Part shown: positions 62,987 through 64,000 of the stretch, piece after piece | How positions within the stretch are numbered: position 1 is the first letter of the stretch | Layout of the letters: every line of letters starts with the position of its first letter | Source: UBA1930 sp943371535 | GTDB lineage: Bacteria; Bacteroidota; Bacteroidia; Chitinophagales; Chitinophagaceae | DNA: 64,000 bases | Direction of reading: 5' to 3' | Assembly (NCBI GenBank): GCA_943371535.1 | Contig: CALRVE020000011.1 | Coordinates: forward strand, 30,790 to 94,789 | Made by a program: the position numbers and the translations under genes | Notes under the pieces: model-generated | Databases searched by the model: none | The model's input: the letters and a program-made list of their open reading frames with translations, nothing else | Told to the model about the DNA's origin: nothing

Positions 62987-64000
62987 ATGCGATTTTTCGT
63001 ATTTATATTATTTCTCTTTTTTTCTTATACAGTTACAGCACAAGAAACCTTTAACTATCAGGCGAATATACTTACTAAAGAAGGATTGCCAGCAGCTAAT
63101 AGGCAATTCAGAGTAAGTGTCAAAGTGGGTAATGATTCTTTATTTTTAGATAATAATTTTTATCAAGAAATCATTCAAGTTAGGTCTGGAAATTATGGAT
63201 ACTTAACTTTTGAAATTGGTAAAACAGGATCGGGAAGATTGTCTAATAGTGTAGAATGGAGTAAAGATGTATTTATAGAATTGCAAATTACAACAATAGA
63301 TAATTTAGAGAGAATTGACATACCAATAAAGCATAGATTAAACTTTTCGCCTAAAGCAATTTATGCTTTGAAAGCCGAAAGTGCTTTGATTACAGATCTT
63401 TCTTATAAAGCAATCAATGCTGATACAAGTGCATTCAGTAAAACAGGAGCATGGGCGTTAAGAGCAGATAGTGCAAAGTATTCCATCAATACCGATACAG
63501 CCCAATATAGTTTGGTAGGAAAATGGAGTGCAAAGAGTGATTCAGCTTTACATGCAATCAATGCTGATACAAGTGCATTCAGCAAAACAGGAGCATGGTC
63601 GTTGAGAAGCGATAGTGCAAAACATGCAATCAATTCAGATACAAGTGAGTTTAGTAAAACTGGAGCATGGTCGTTAAGAGCAGATAGTGCAAAGTATTCC
63701 ATCAATGCCGATACAGCCCAATATAGTTTGGTAGGAAAATGGAGTGCAAAGAGTGATTCAGCTTTACATGCAATCAATGCTGATACAAGTGCATTCAGTA
63801 AAACAGGAACATGGGCGTTGAGAGCAGATAGTGCCAAACATTCAATCAATACCGATACAGCCCAATATAGTTTGGTAGGAAAATGGAGTGCAAAGAGTGA
63901 TTCATCATTACATGCCATTAATGCTGATACAAGTGCATTCAGCAAAACAGGAGCATGGTCATTAAGAGCTGATAGTGCAAAACATGCAGTGAATGCCGAT
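62987..64000 (+). CDS. Fibre-like secreted repeat protein, 3' end beyond the window
   Basis: The frame begins at ATG 62987 with a signal peptide (MRFFVFILFLFFSYTVTAQ). A head follows starting FNYQANILTKEGLPAANRQF, a pattern common at the start of Bacteroidota tail-fibre-like surface proteins. From 63413 it consists of 24-residue repeats of two types, INADTSAFSKTGAWALRADS and INTDTAQYSLVGKWSAKSDS, and the frame is still open at 64000. The ADT/ADS motif at alternating 9- and 15-residue spacing suggests a trimeric beta-fibre. No sorting domain can be seen because the 3' end is missing. Phage tail fibre homology is an alternative, but no phage genes lie near. Confidence 0.8.
   Translation, partial: MRFFVFILFLFFSYTVTAQETFNYQANILTKEGLPAANRQFRVSVKVGNDSLFLDNNFYQEIIQVRSGNYGYLTFEIGKTGSGRLSNSVEWSKDVFIELQITTIDNLERIDIPIKHRLNFSPKAIYALKAESALITDLSYKAINADTSAFSKTGAWALRADSAKYSINTDTAQYSLVGKWSAKSDSALHAINADTSAFSKTGAWSLRSDSAKHAINSDTSEFSKTGAWSLRADSAKYSINADTAQYSLVGKWSAKSDSALHAINADTSAFSKTGTWALRADSAKHSINTDTAQYSLVGKWSAKSDSSLHAINADTSAFSKTGAWSLRADSAKHAVNAD
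63413..64000 (+). repeat. 72-bp tandem repeat array (8 full units plus start of a ninth)
   Basis: Units begin at 63413, 63485, 63557, 63629, 63701, 63773, 63845, 63917 and 63989 with an exact 72-bp period and no frame shift. Two types alternate irregularly (A B A A B A B A). Unit DNA is much more alike within a type than between types. The array continues past the window edge. Confidence 0.93.

Noticed and set aside
63403..63945. Long minus-strand frame in the repeat region
   Set aside because: It is an antisense shadow of the 72-bp repeats; its own repeats mirror the coding strand, and the plus frame has a signal peptide and continues upstream.
63413..64000. CRISPR array
   Set aside because: The units are back-to-back in-frame coding repeats of 72 bp without variable spacers.
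1..64000. Prophage, insertion sequence or integrase
   Set aside because: No transposase, integrase, terminase or capsid-like product was found in any frame.

Overview
This A+T-rich 64 kb window comes from a Bacteroidota chromosome, most likely a Chitinophagales-type organism; that rank is inference. The assignment rests on type IX secretion (T9SS) and gliding genes (sprA, gldJ, porU, porV), cargo with T9SS type A and type B C-terminal domains, the neighbourhood uppS-bamA-Skp, TAnnTTTG-like promoter elements, and starts without Shine-Dalgarno sequences. No prophage, transposase, integrase, rRNA operon or CRISPR array was found. One tRNA, Ser(GGA), is present.

Layout. 0-8 kb is housekeeping: a partial Skp-like chaperone, bamA, uppS, a methyltransferase, a LOG-family protein, exonuclease III and fabH. 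8-17 kb holds ruvA, the giant T9SS translocon gene sprA and a PAS/HisKA protein that lacks a kinase catalytic domain. 17-24 kb holds an SDR dehydrogenase, two tandem paralogous PKD proteins with type B sorting domains, and an alpha/beta hydrolase. 24-30 kb is a looser region. It has an SQR-like flavoprotein, a secreted protein of unknown function with an M48 metalloprotease, a small secreted unknown, five REP-like palindromes, and a duplicated segment carrying only the last ~52 codons of the SQR-like gene. 30-40 kb returns to core functions: lnt, rel, rbfA, a LolC/E-type permease, a TatD nuclease, tRNA-Ser, a DUF983 protein and murF. 39-45.5 kb is the T9SS block gldJ / porU-porV, followed by ispF.

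46-64 kb is a surface polysaccharide locus. It contains a nucleotide-sugar dehydrogenase, a six-SLBB export protein, a Wzz-type co-polymerase, wecB-wecC for UDP-ManNAcA, a flippase, a polymerase/ligase candidate, a GT4 glycosyltransferase, an antisense HAD phosphatase, a CapK-type adenylating enzyme, a HisC-like aminotransferase and an MDR-Gfo/Idh/MocA fusion. It ends in a mini T9SS cargo protein and the start of a fibre-like protein built of exact 72-bp repeats, cut by the window edge.

How the genes fit together. BamA, Skp, Lnt and the Lol permease build the outer membrane. SprA, PorV, PorU and GldJ export cargo across it and anchor that cargo, and the polysaccharide genes supply surface glycan. 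In some Bacteroidota the T9SS A-type lipopolysaccharide anchor depends on such glycan genes; no such link is shown here. The least explained material is the palindrome/duplication zone at 24-30 kb, the CapK-aminotransferase-dehydrogenase cassette with its antisense HAD gene, and the repeat fibre at the right edge.
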